Under the pieces are notes generated by a model. The model was not told the DNA's origin. It searched no databases and saw nothing but the letters and a program-made list of their open reading frames with translations. The translations under genes and the position numbers were made by a program. Positions 25,642-37,149 of a DNA stretch of 64,000 bases are shown in pieces. The DNA is from Vigna angularis (taxonomy: Eukaryota > Streptophyta > Magnoliopsida > Fabales > Fabaceae), in contig NC_068977.1 in NCBI RefSeq assembly GCF_016808095.1, positions 10,352,479-10,416,478 on the forward strand, read 5' to 3'. The stretch's first letter is position 1. Each line of letters begins with the position of its first letter.

Positions 25642-28558
25642 AACTCCCCCAAACTTACAACTTTGCTTGTCCTCAAGCAAAAGTACTTCACCTAGCAAAT
25701 AATTCAATCACAATGTTCTAGCAACTTTAAGCACACTTTCAATCAATTAAACAAAATCAATCATGCTTGCTCAACTTATAAATCACATTCAAGAGACAAT
25801 ATAGTCTTAGCAAGCTAAACTTCAATCATGGTGCTCACAAATTAAAAGTCACAAGATAGATGCAAATGATAGATCAATAAACATGGCAAGTTGTTTTCAA
25901 TGAGTGCATGGAACCAATCCTCACCAAGGAAAGTGTTTCACTCAAGCACAATGGTGTATAAGGATGTGTGTCTAACTCTCAAATATCACAATGTTACACA
26001 AATCAACTTTGCCTTTCGTTTCAACAATATCAAACATATCAACAAGCAAGTTACATCACAAGGACTTTTTGAAGCTTGTATTGTGGTTGGGCTAAGAAGA
26101 AAAATTGGTTTTTCTGGACAACAAAGCACCTTGAGATAAGAGACCAAACAATTTAGTTCATGATATAGCATAATATCTCTTTTTTCTCCAAATTTGAATA
26201 AACCACTCTCAACTTATTTCCCAACTCTCTTTTTTTCATTGAATTCATTTTTCTTTCTCTTCTTCTTCTTTTTCTTTCTTTTTACTCAACTTATTGTTTT
26301 TCTCAATGCTCCCCTTTTGACAAGAACTCCCCCAAACTTAAACCATTCTCCTCATTCTAACATATATGTTCATCTCAACTCAAGGTAAGGAGGTTAAGGA
26401 TTTTTCAATAGGCTTAAGGTTTCGGGAATGAGAAAGTTTTCTTTTTAAGGTTCAAAGGTTATACATTGGCTTTTAGGCTCAAAATGTAGAAGAGGTGGAA
26501 GAACAAGATGGCCTTGATCATTTGTAACAAGCAAGCAAATAGTTCAAATAGAGAAACTTAGGCAAAATCAACTGTGCGTCCAAAGTAATAGCATTCAACA
26601 ATAAACTCTGAGGCACAACATCTCACAGGTTTACTCAAGGTTCCAAAATTTGATAAACATCATGCCAAGAATATTGATCACAATTAAAACCAAGCATCTA
26701 TCTAAACAGATACAAGCAACCACAATCTCTGTTCAACAAGCTCAACCACATAATCTCAATCAGATTTTCAAAACAATTCTCATAGATAAAGAGCAAGCAC
26801 AAGAGATTTGCATTCAATTCAAGCATAGAAAATGATTCACTCAAATCACCAGACCAATTGCACAAGAACTATCCACTAGGCAAGTCAAAAAGAAATCAAA
26901 AACACAAAAGCTGAAAACAGATAAAACAAGAAATTAAAACTGAAAAACCGATTAAAATGGACTCCTTGCAGCTCCAGCAGTGTAGGACACTAGCTTCACT
27001 TTCATCTGCAACATCTTCCTCCAACAGTAGCGTATACTCCGCAACTGCTCCACCTCCCCCATCAGTAGGGGCCTGGCCCCCAGGCCATGGTACACGAGCA
27101 GCAAATCTTCAAGTCATAGGGTGCTCAGCTCACACTTGGCTCAAAGGTTGGCCAGTGGTGGTTTTGACTCTTTAATTCCTAAGGAAGATCTTATCATGTA
27201 ACAAGAAAGCTCAAAGCAAAATTAGTATCCCATAGTCAACAACTGGAGAGAAGAATCCATAAAACAAACTAAAAGAAATATGCAAAAGAAAGTAGCAAAA
27301 CAATCAAAAACAAAAAAAAACAAGCAAAACAAATTTTTGTGCTTAAACCAGTGCTGCTGGGGCCGGGCGCCTACCGAGCAGGAGGCGCCGGGCGTGAACC
27401 GAGCCAGGTGCTACTTGAGCCGGGCGCCTGCTGAGCAGAGGTCTGCTTGAGCCGGGCGCCAACTGAGCCAGGTGCTGCTTGCGCCGGGCGCCTATTGATC
27501 AGAAGGCGCCGGGCGTGAATTATGCAGAAAACTGCAGAATTCTGCAGTTTTCGAAATTAAGCTTCCCAACTTGTGATTTTTGGTATATGACCCTTATTCA
27601 CACTCAAATCAATCCAGAATATCATGTTTTCATCATTGAAACTTGTCTAAACTATAAGGAATGAAATTGAATGCATGAATGGGTGAATTGAATGCACATT
27701 TCCAAAGCTTTTTACTCTACAATTCAAAACTGTACTTATGCATCCAAATCATATTTAAGAACTTAAGATCACACCAAAACATCCTAGAACACACTGTAAC
27801 ATGTCATAACAGATTTAAGCACTTGAAAACACACCAAACAAACCACAAAAACACATTACAACTCAAAAATCACAACAATGCAAAACTACACAAACATGCA
27901 AAACATAAGCCAAAAATGCAAATAACACAAAAATCACACAAACACAAGTAAAATAGGTAATAAAACTGGGTTGCCTCCCAAAAGCGCTTGTTTAACGTCA
28001 TTAGCTTGACGGATTACTCAATGAAGTGCAAATGTTGATGTTGGTGTGCTCCTTCCACCAACTCCTCTTGAATCACATTCTAGCCACCAAATCAACTCTC
28101 ATAGCTTGAATTCTTCTTTTTAGCCCTTCCACTACCTTGACATCTTCAAACACTCAATCCTCTTGATCAAATTTTGCTTGCTAGGCTTGAGTTCTTTGTC
28201 TCTCATCCAAGGGTGGTGGTGACTAGTCTTTCTCTTTTTCTTCTCCCTTTCTTCATCTTACTTAGCACTTGGAGCATCTTCAAGGGAGGAAGAATTTGGG
28301 GCAGCTTGTGATGCTCAACATAGTTGTCTCCTTGTGTCCTATAATTCCTTCAATCTCAGGGTCTTCATGATGCTTTTGAGGCTGCAGTCCTCCTTGTATG
28401 AACATCTCCCTGCATATACACTTAGACACAGCTAGGCTAAAGCCACAAATTAGCCCAAACAAAACTGAAAATCTATTTACAACAAAAGAGTTAGTTCTAT
28501 ATACAAAATCAAGTCTACATAAGTTAGAAACCTCACAAAAGTCTAGTATTGACACGAG
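25642..28558. other. Element B internal region, non-coding
   Basis: About 2.9 kb, A-rich on the plus strand, with a poly-pyrimidine block (26218-26292) and a cluster of GGCGCCGGGCG-type motifs (27360-27512) that echo the GC-rich block of its LTR. Short open frames have no protein-like composition. Confidence 0.7.
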
Positions 28559-28576
28559 TCCCCGGCAACGGCGCCA
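28559..28576 (-). other. Element B primer binding site (tRNA-Asp)
   Basis: TGGCGCCGTTGCCGGGGA on the minus strand is the complement of the plant tRNA-Asp 3' end, six bases from the 5' LTR. Confidence 0.88.
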
Positions 28577-28582
28577 AAAACT

Positions 28583-29846
28583 TGTTGAGGCTTCGGCAAG
28601 TGTACCGAATCGTTCAAGTAATAAACCGGTAAGACCGGGTATCGTTTTCCCAAGAGACTCGTAATACTAGAGAATTGTGCGATTAACAACTCATATAGAC
28701 TCAAGAACAACTCATCATTTAAGAATATGTGCAAAAAGATAAATTGATACATAATTACAAGGTTGGACTTTGGTATTGAAGGCACTTGGAAATGGAAAAG
28801 ACTAGAAATGGTATGAAATGACATTGCTAAGGCTAGTTTTCACCAATGCACTCTTGTGTATAACCACTTTCATCTCCTCTCTATCAATTTACTAAAGTCA
28901 ATCCACTAAAACACTCTAGCCTCAATCCCTTAAGTGAAAGAGCCTAGGTTTTCCCTATTAAACTCCAATTCCTTGGACAATCTAACAAGCAAACCCGCAT
29001 TAAAGAGCTAGGATCTTAAGACAACATGTGAATCATCTTCCATCCCTAGAATCAATGACCACAAGGACTCTTGTTTCAGTTCTAGGTTCCATCTTACGTC
29101 CCCATAATCCATGAAACCCCAAATTCAAGTCATGAACATTCCTATTACATGCAAGCTTTAAGATTGGAAACAAGAATACTAGCAATTGATAGAAAAGGCA
29201 TATATATAATCAAATCAATCATCCATTACACAAGAATCCATAGGCTACAACAATCCCTAACAAAACGAATCTGGTTCTCCACTTCCATGGAGAACCCTAA
29301 AGCTTACAAAGTGGAAGATGGAAGAAGAAGGAGACCCAAAGGTAGAGAAGTAGAGGAACCCAGCAGCTCCTCACGCCCTCCATGAGCTCCAGTAGAAGAA
29401 TCGGACCTCCAAAGAACCAAAGACCCCAAGCCCTTCGCGTTCCAGGGTTAAATAAAGCGTTTCTGCCACATCAGCAAAAAGTCGCGCCCGGCGGCCCGAC
29501 AGACCGGCGCCCGGCGCGCCATGGGTCAGCTACCTCACGCCCGGCGCCGCCCAGGTCAGTAGGCGCCCGGCGTGAGTCTCTGCAGCAGCATTGTGTTTTC
29601 TTCTATTTTGTGCAGATCTGCTTGCTTCTGTGGTTAGTTCAGCTTTATACTTTTCGTGGAGGTTCTTCCAATCATTGTATTACTACAAAATAAAGGGATT
29701 ATAGATGAAATCTCATCAATATAGCCTAAAACACATTTATTCATGAAACTAAGATAAAAGAGGGGATTTAGCGAGTTACAAGCTAGAAAGGAGTTGATTT
29801 TGCTCTTAAATTCATGCTTAGATAATGGTAAGAATTAGCATTATCA
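28583..29846 (-). repeat. Element B 5' LTR
   Basis: Same length as its partner and identical but for one base seen. It ends at the CATGG duplication inside element A gag. Confidence 0.9.
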
Positions 29847-31045
29847 CATGGGTAGGAATCTTCTCCTTCACTCTCATCCTTACTTGTGTCTTTCTCCTCC
29901 TCCTCTTCACTACTATATGAGTCAACATCCCTCAAGATTATGGTCCTTTTAGTGGGGCATTGTGATGCCATATGACCTCTACCTTGACATTTAAAACATT
30001 TAATTTCACTAGTACGAGTGTGTAATGATGTTCCCTCCCTTGATCTATCTTTTTCTTTCTCCTTCCATAGATTCCTAGAGGGTTCCTCTTCCATCACTTG
30101 CTTACCTTCCCTCCTATGGTCTTTCTTAACACTAGAGTTAAAGTGGTTAATTTTCAAACCTTTTCTCAAATGTTGTTGCTCAACTTTTATGCAAATTTGT
30201 ACCAAATCATTGAGATCTTGATAGGGCAACAATTCCACTCTATCTCTAATATCAAGATTAAGACCACTTAGAAATCTAGAAATTGTGGTTCCTTCTTCTT
30301 CCCTAATTCCCGCCCTCATCATGTAGAGTTCCATCTTTTGCCTATACTCTTCCACACTCATGGTTCTTTGTTGGAGCCTTTGGAGTTTATCCATAAGCTC
30401 TCTATGGTAGTAGGAAGGTATGTGTCTTCTTCTTAGAGCACTCTTCAAGTCATTCCAATATTGGACTTGAGGGGAATTGGAGAGTCTTCTTTCTCTCACT
30501 AGGGCAGTCCACCAATACATGGCATTCCCTTGAAAGCTTAGGGTGGCTAGGGATACTTTCCTTTCCTCTATTATTTGATGACACTCAAAAAGTTGTTCTA
30601 CTTTCATTTCCCAACCTAGGTATGCCTCAACATCTTCTTTCCCATGGAAATGAGGAAGGTCTATCCTAATCTCTCTTGGTGGTTGTTCACTCTCCCTTCT
30701 ATACCTTCTAGGTGGAGGATGTTGGTAGAATTGTGCAGCAGTCCTACTATCTTGTTCAGGGTATGTGTTTTCTGTGGGAATTTTTGAACTTCTCCTTGAG
30801 TGACTCCTACTTCTACTTTTCTTTATCTCTTCTTGGACCTTTCCTTGTTTTTGGGCTAGAACTCTAAGTTCTTCTTCTAAGGTTTCAAGATATTGTTCTC
30901 TTTCAACTCTCTCTTTTTCTTTCAAAATGGATTCTTGCTTTTGCCAAAGTTTTAGTGATTTTAGTTCCTTGGCCATTTGTTCTAAATTTGGTTGGGCCTC
31001 TTCACTATAATCACTATCAATTTGGTAAGAAGGTTCCTTAGACAT
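29847..31045 (-). CDS. gag: Element A gag (N-terminal and nucleocapsid part, interrupted by element B)
   Basis: From Met 31045 the protein has a charged coiled-coil start (about residues 20-80), an Arg/Ser-rich stretch, then the gag core of plant Ty3/gypsy elements (IDLPHFHGKEDVEAYLGW, FQGNAMYWWTALVRERR) and a CCHC zinc knuckle CFKCQGRGHMASQCP at about residues 349-363. The reading frame runs into element B at 29846. Across the B insertion, removing B and one CATGG copy, the frame stays open and joins the protease part at 24372, so gag-pro was one open frame when B landed. Gag would package element RNA. Confidence 0.85.
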
Positions 31046-32778
31046 TCTTAAAAAAATTCAAAATATGTAATGCACACACAAACTTGTATTTCAAAAGTAA
31101 ATTCCTTTAGAGATTTAAGGAGGCAAAATAATCTCAAGTTCACTTCCAGGAAAGAGAGGAGAATCACTAAGGATCACTTAAAATCCAAGCCTTTCCTAGC
31201 CAAAGTTTACCTCAAGTTCTCTTGCACCAAACTTCTCAAATGGAATTAGGTTTGATACACAAGTAGACACACAATAAATTATAAGCAGATAAAGACAACA
31301 ATTAAACTAGACTATGCGGCCTAATGGTAAAGTTAGAAGGCACTTTGGAACCTTCAAACTTTAACCAACTAAAAACGTTTTCAATATGGTTTACAAGTCT
31401 TTGTTAGGATATGGGATTGAGTATCACAGACTACCCCAAGATACCTAACAAGGTTATGAGTTACAAATCCAAAAGCAATACAATTTTACAACTCAAAAAT
31501 GCGTAATACAAATAAATAATGTGTGTTCCTCTCTAAAGTGTTTCACTCCTTTTCTTCTTGTCTCTTCCTCAAGGTTTCAAGGTCCATAGAGGTCTCCGAT
31601 CACCCAATATACTATGTCCAATTTCGTTTTTCCTCCAAAGAATATCCTACACCAAATATCAAACCAAATCCGAAAGGTAGGAATCCAAAGAGAATGCAAA
31701 TCAAGGGCCAATTTGAACAATAGCTCTTCAAAAGGAGTTATGTTGAGACAAAACAAAGAGTAATGAACAAGACAATCAAGAAAATAAAGCTTAAAAACAA
31801 AGGCTAGGCACTCAAAAGAATTACCTAAAGAAAGGCACTAGAATAGATGAATAAAACCAAAAACAATTAGAATAGAGAATTATTACTTCTTATCTTTACA
31901 AACACTTAGCTAATGGTGCAATGTAGGCAGAAACAATATTTTGCCAAAAGTGTCATGTCCAAGTCTCATATCCAAGGGTCATGTCCAAGTGTCATGTCAA
32001 GGTATTATGTCCAAGTATCATCTCCAAGTGTCATGGTAAAGTCTCATGTCAAAGTCTCAAGTCAAAGTAACTTTTTTTTTTTTCACTTTTGCTTTTGCTT
32101 GTACTTTTACTTTTTTTTTCTCTCTTTTTTTTTTACTTTGACTTTTTACTTTTGTCTACACTTTTGTTTTTCAACACAAATTAGATCTGGACAATTTGTT
32201 TGTGTAACTCAAAGTTCATGACTCAAAGAAAAAAAATGGAAGAAATCTTACTAGAATCAAAAATAGAGCATGAAACTCAAAGAAACACAAGAGAAACTTA
32301 ACTCTAAGAACTTGACAATGATCTAATGACAAGCATGAACTCAAATATGAAATAGAAAAGCACTCAAATGGATGTATATACTGTAATTTCGAAATCCCAA
32401 TGGGACATATTTTTTTATGATTTTTGCAAAGCCCTAACTAAGAGAAAATGACATAAAAATGACTACACATGACTCTAGACAACATGGATGGAATTAAAAA
32501 TAAAAAATAACCCAAAAATGACATTAAAACAGAACCAAATATATGAAGAAAGACTCAAAAAAAAATATAAAAGCACGCCACAACACATGTATATGGAAAC
32601 TTAGTGGTAAAAACCGAATGGTTCCGCAAAAGAACAAACTAGAACCATAAAAATAACATATATGGATGTAAACAATGGAAGACAATAAAGAACAACACAA
32701 TAACAACAAGAAATACACAAAGATAGGTAAAGGACCAAGATACTTAGCTCTTGTAGACCCAAAGCTCTTGATACCAAA
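31046..32778. other. Element A 5' untranslated region
   Basis: About 1.7 kb between the 5' LTR and gag, with no coding frame. It contains T-rich tracts (32071-32135) and short repeats of CCAAGTGTCATGTC (31965-32060). The primer site is at its right edge. Confidence 0.6.
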
Positions 32779-33583
32779 TGATAGCGTCCTCCTCGAGCTA
32801 GGTTGGGCCAAAGCACGAAGATGAAGCTATGGAGGTGGAATTTGTGCGGAAGCGATGGATATGGTGGTGGGCTCAAAATTTTGGTGATGTTTTTGGTGAG
32901 TATTTGTGGTAGGATGGAGGTGTTTGATGGATCTCCGGAGAGGTTGGGCCAACTCTAGAGAAGGGTGGTTAGAGGGACCTCATGGGATGCTCTAGCCTTG
33001 ACTTGAGACAAGATATGTTTGCACACATTTTGGCATAATAACATTCAAATTCATCAAGTGATTTTACAAGGAAGGAGACCCTTCTATTTATAGAGAAAGG
33101 TGTCTCCTAAGTAGACAAGAAACCCTAAAAACTATCCACTCTTAAAGAGACATGTGGCAATCCTCTTTTACAAAGTTTCTCCACTCTTAGAGTGCCATGT
33201 GGCAATCCACTTTTGTAAAGTCTTCTCCACTCATGTGGTAATCCACTTTTGCAAAGTTCCTCCACTCTTAAAGTGCCATGTGACAATCCACTTTTGCAAG
33301 AGCTTTCCACTCTTAGAGTGACATGTGGCAATCCACTTTAGGAAGAGTTGCTCCACTTGGAAAGTGACACATGGCCACTTCCTTTTTAAGAAGTGTCTTC
33401 ACTAAGAGCTTGCCATGTGGCCATCATGTCCCATGGTGGGACACACTCTTTAAAAATAAGATTACAAACCATACAATACTTAGCCCTTAATACAAGGCCT
33501 AAAATTAAATACTATACTATTTGACCCTTAATACAAGGTCTAAAATACACACAATTTTACCATGGCTAAGGCATATGCCATCA
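32779..33583 (-). repeat. Element A 5' LTR
   Basis: Same length as the partner LTR, carrying the same tandem units (33133-33377). As 5' LTR it should hold the promoter. Confidence 0.88.
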
Positions 33584-33588
33584 ATCCC

Positions 33589-35003
33589 TCTCAGCCTTCT
33601 GGCTTTTGACAATGCTATCATAAGCCTGCGACTTTTCTTCATTATCATTTCTCATATCCACAAGATCACTACGCGCCCTTTGTAATTCGTTTTCCAACCT
33701 AGCATTCCTCACCTTCAATTTTTTTCATCTCAGCCTTCAATTGTTGCACCTCTTCACTTTCTGGGGCTTGGGATGGTCCTTCACTAGCTGATTGATCCTT
33801 GATTGGCTTGAAAGGCAACTTGACTACTTTCACTCTCTCCAGAATCCAGGTGTGATAACTAACCCTGCTATCCACTACTCCATCCCTCAAGTCCTTCTCT
33901 GCTCGAACAACATTTTCCCACGCGCTTTTAACCTTTCTTAACGGTTCGATGAAATGTCCGTCTTCGTAATAAATGAACAGGGTAGCAAGGTAATCTGATG
34001 AAGGTGCCCCTCTCATGGAATGCCCGAATTGTCTTTGCACCAAAAGGGGGTTGTAATTGACACAGTACCGGGCCCCTATGAGAGGCACATTAGGAAAGCT
34101 ACCACAATGTTGTATAGCCCGTTTATTTCCGAGCCAAGGAAGGCGCCATTTTATACTTCTTTCGCTCAAGCCAGCAAGGAATCGGGCCCAATCGTTTCCT
34201 CCCTTTCCTTTGAGCCTTTGGTGTGACAAAGTTTCTGATAGACTCTTGACGTCGACCATCTCCTTAAACATGCGCGCTGTCATCCATGTATACAACGCCG
34301 GTAAACAACAAAGAATCTTCTTTCCCTTTCTCTCCTGGCAAAAACTCAAGGTCCCATAAACATCCGCAAGAACTGTTGTTACAGGATTCTCCGATCTGGT
34401 TTTACTCGCCACGAAGACGTCTATTGCGGTGTAATCCACGAATTCTTCTATTTTGGGAAACAAGACAATGCCATATATGGTGAGGGCTAATACATCCATG
34501 AAAGTTTCCCAATCCTCTTTATCATCCAGGTGATGTAAATACTGCTCTAGATATCCCTGTGATAACCCATGCAATTGATTCCTCATCATCATCCTATCTT
34601 CAAGCTCCTTGGGATGTAGTTTCATGATGGCAGCAATGGTGGGTATAGAGGCATGATGCTCTAAATGTTGATAGGGAGTGGTGCCCTCCAGTGGCAAACC
34701 CAAGAAATGCTCGAACTCCTCTATAGTTGGCGCCAACTGAAAGTCTTGAAATGTGAAACATCGAAGCGGAGAATCATAATATTGTGCCAAGGCTGTGATA
34801 GCAGGCATTTGTACTTCAACCTCCATTAAATTCAACAAATTTCCATATCTTCTCTGAAAGGTTTCTCTCTTTATAGTCTTAAGCCTTTTGCCTAAGTTTA
34901 TCAGCCCGGTCAAATTTTCAACATGGGTCCTTAGACTATACTTTTTTCTTAAATCGGAAGAGTCGGTGTGCCGTGTAGCATCGGACCTTGTGTCAACATC
35001 CAT
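33589..35003 (-). pseudogene. Ogre ORF1 right copy, N-terminal DUF7745-like part
   Basis: Starts at Met 35003 and reads to the shared one-base shift and stop at 33699; the second frame then continues to the element A insertion. Two residue differences from the left copy were noticed (KWR versus KWC, VKLP versus VKLS). Confidence 0.82.
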
Positions 35004-35719
35004 CTCGTATGAAGTCAAGTAGGTACCCGTAATTTCCTTTAAAATTAACACGTTACTAAATGATGTATGAATATGATGCATGATAATAAAACAACATGAC
35101 GAAACAAAGCACATGCATGGTATGAAATGTAATATCATTAAAAAACGAACAGCGCGAGGATTACAGAAGTACATATTCCTCCCATCGTGCCTTAACAAAG
35201 GTTCACTGTTTTGAGTTCAAGGTCAAGTATATGCAATCTCACAAGGATGGTTCCCTGAACCTAAAGGTCAAAGGTTACTAGAGCTATGGTCCCCTTCATA
35301 GCATCTCCACAACAGTCGAGTAATCAACTAGGTGTGGAAACACATATGAAGAGAACAGACTCTAGCTGGAGTTCTCACGATAGCCAAACAGGAAGTACAT
35401 CCCAGAGTGACACCGCTACACAACTCCTCTAATTCTAAGTTACCCTCAGACCCGGGTATAGGGCCTCACTCATGATATGCCAAAAGTGTGTGTGTGAAGG
35501 GAGAACATCATGCACATCCAAACCCTCACCTGCAAAACAACCAGAAAAATTCCCAAGCAGATATAAACATATTGTTTACCCCAGGGTTCAATATTCAACA
35601 GTTATTGCAGTTATTCCAAATATCAAGCATAGATAGAGAAAAGGGAAAGAAAGACACAAAGCAAAACCACATCGAATTCGCGCATCTAATTAAATGGCTC
35701 GACTCTCTAAGAAGATATC

Positions 35720-35737
35720 TCCCAAGTGGAGTCGCCA
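35720..35737 (-). other. Ogre primer binding site, right arm
   Basis: Same tRNA-Arg-type site as in the left arm, two bases inside the LTR end at 35740. Confidence 0.75.
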
Positions 35738-35739
35738 TC

Positions 35740-37149
35740 TGTCGCAACCGGAAAATCACGACGGGACGACGATCCAAAGAAACGTGGTATCGGAAAGAGA
35801 TTTGGAGTCGCCACCATAGTTTATTCTGGAAAACTACGGGAAAACCATAAAATGATAAGGCATGGTCTACAAGAACCAGATTCTAAGCTCGGGAGTCGGT
35901 TACGTATAGGGAAGGTATTAGCACCCTACGACGCCTGCCTTAAGGCAGTACCTTTAATTAAATACACGAATATGAGGTGGTTTTCAAAATGTTTAACTTT
36001 CCCTTAAAATAAAAAATATAAAGAAACAAACAATATTTTTTAGTTTTTTTTTGGCCCGACAAGGATTGACCTTGCTCCTACGTATTCTCATTCAGAATGA
36101 GAAATCAGGGTTCCGTAGTTCGTTTAGAACACTGCTTGAAAATTGGTTTGGAAATTGTTTGAAAATTCATTTTGAAATGATTTTGGATTTTTGGGGAAAT
36201 GAACCTGACAAGGACTAGCCTTGCTCCTACGTACCTCCATTTTTGATGGAGAATCAAGGATCACATAGTTCTGGCCAGCAATATGGTTTGTTCGTTTAAA
36301 AGTATTTATAGTTTTTGTAGATTTTATATTTTTTAGTATTTTTATTTAAGAAAGAGAAAAGGTTTTTAGCACAAGGACGATGCGAGCGATCACACGTGTG
36401 CTTAACCTTTAAAGCATAATTTTTGTAATTTTTATTTAAGAAAAAGAAAAGGTTTTTTAGCACAAGGACGATGCGAGCGATCACACGTGTGCTTAACCTT
36501 TAAAACATATTTTTTGTAATTTTTTATTAAAAAAAGAAAAGGTTTTTAGCACAAGGACGATGCGAGCGATCACACGTGTGCTTAACCTTTAAAACATATT
36601 TTTGTAATTTTTATTTAAGAAAAAGGAAAGGTTTTTAGCAAAAGGACGATGCGAGCGATCACACGTGTGCTTAACCTTTAAAATATATTTTTGTAATTTT
36701 TTATTAAAAAATAAAAGGTTTTTAGCACAAGGACGATGCGAGCGATCACACGTGTGCTTAACTTTTAAAACATATTTTTGTAATTTTTATTTAAGAAAAA
36801 GGAAAGGTTTTTAGCACAAGGACGATGCGAGCGATCACACGTGTGGTTAACCTTTAAAATATATTTTTGTAATTTTTTATTAAAAAAGAAAAGGTTTTTA
36901 GCACAAGGACGATGCGAGCGATCACACATGTGCTTAATCTTTAAAACATATTTTTTGATTATTTTTTTTATTAACAAATGAGTAATAGCATAGCAAACAA
37001 GCAATAATAGAACAAATATCAAAACTAACAAAACAATAAACAGAGAAAATAAACAAAACAAAAAAAACAAATCCAAGAATATAACAGTCACAAACCCAAT
37101 CAAAGATAGGGGTGCGAAAGTGGCGAAAGTGAAAACAGAGGTGTCTACA
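35740..37149 (-). mobile_element. Complete Ogre 5' LTR (1,410 bp)
   Basis: On the minus strand it starts TGTAGACACC at 37149 and ends GCGACA at 35740. Near its start (plus-strand 36350-36960) it carries a tandem repeat of about 89 bp. Further in are two copies of a GACAAGGA..CTTGCTCCTACGTA block (36057 and 36206). The promoter (U3) should lie in the repeat-bearing half. No target duplication can be checked because the left arm has lost its LTR start. Confidence 0.8.
36350..36960. repeat. About 89-bp tandem repeat, 7 copies, with G-box palindromes
   Basis: Units read GGTTTTTAGCACAAGGACGA, then TGCGAGCGATCACACGTGTG, then CTTAACCTTTAAAA and a T-rich linker. Unit starts lie near 36361, 36451, 36541, 36630, 36717, 36806 and 36893 (periods 87-90). 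Each unit holds CACACGTGTG, a 10-bp palindrome containing the G-box CACGTG; the last is decayed to CACACATGTG at 36923. Confidence 0.92.

Larger units (their letters stand above)
24378..29846 (-). mobile_element. Element B: non-coding LTR retrotransposon, TSD CATGG
   Basis: Two 1,264-bp LTRs (24378-25641 and 28583-29846) are flanked by CATGG at 24373-24377 and 29847-29851. I found a single difference between them (T at 25248, C at 29453), so this is the youngest insertion in the window. The internal 2.9 kb has no long frame. The tRNA-Asp primer site adjoins the right LTR and a G-rich purine tract (TTTGGGGGAG) adjoins the left LTR, fixing minus orientation. The internal block GGTTGCCTCCCAAAAGCGC (27971-27989) is a motif common in Athila/Tat-type elements. 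Structure fits a LARD-like non-autonomous element moved by another Ty3/gypsy family. Confidence 0.9.
22644..33583 (-). mobile_element. Element A: gag-protease-only Ty3/gypsy LTR retrotransposon, TSD ATCCC
   Basis: Two 805-bp LTRs (22644-23448 and 32779-33583) are flanked by ATCCC at 22639-22643 and 33584-33588. By eye they differ at about five positions (C/A near 22732, A/G near 23029, G/A near 23082, T/G near 23211, G/A near 23434), so insertion is recent. The orientation is minus: gag lies next to the right LTR, a tRNA-iMet-like site (TGGTATCAAGAGC, 32764-32776) lies just inside it, and a purine tract (AAGAGGGAGGG) lies inside the left LTR. Without nested element B it is about 5.5 kb and codes only gag and protease, so it depends on an autonomous partner for reverse transcription and integration (TR-GAG-like). 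Confidence 0.9.
20656..36020 (-). mobile_element. Ogre-type 5' half, right arm of palindrome (split by element A)
   Basis: Reverse-complement copy of 16194-20613. It is contiguous from 20656 to 22643, interrupted by the 10,940-bp LTR element A plus a 5-bp duplication, and resumes at 33589 to 36020. Beyond 36020 the Ogre LTR continues to a complete TG end at 37149, so only this arm keeps a full 5' LTR. Shared stops and frameshift with the left arm argue for one copy having been duplicated, or for two insertions from one defective master. Confidence 0.88.

Noticed and set aside
16194..36020. Palindrome as a simple assembly fold-back artefact
   Set aside because: The arms differ at several positions, only one arm carries element A with a target duplication, and only one arm continues into a full LTR; an artefact would be symmetric. 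Long reads would still be decisive.
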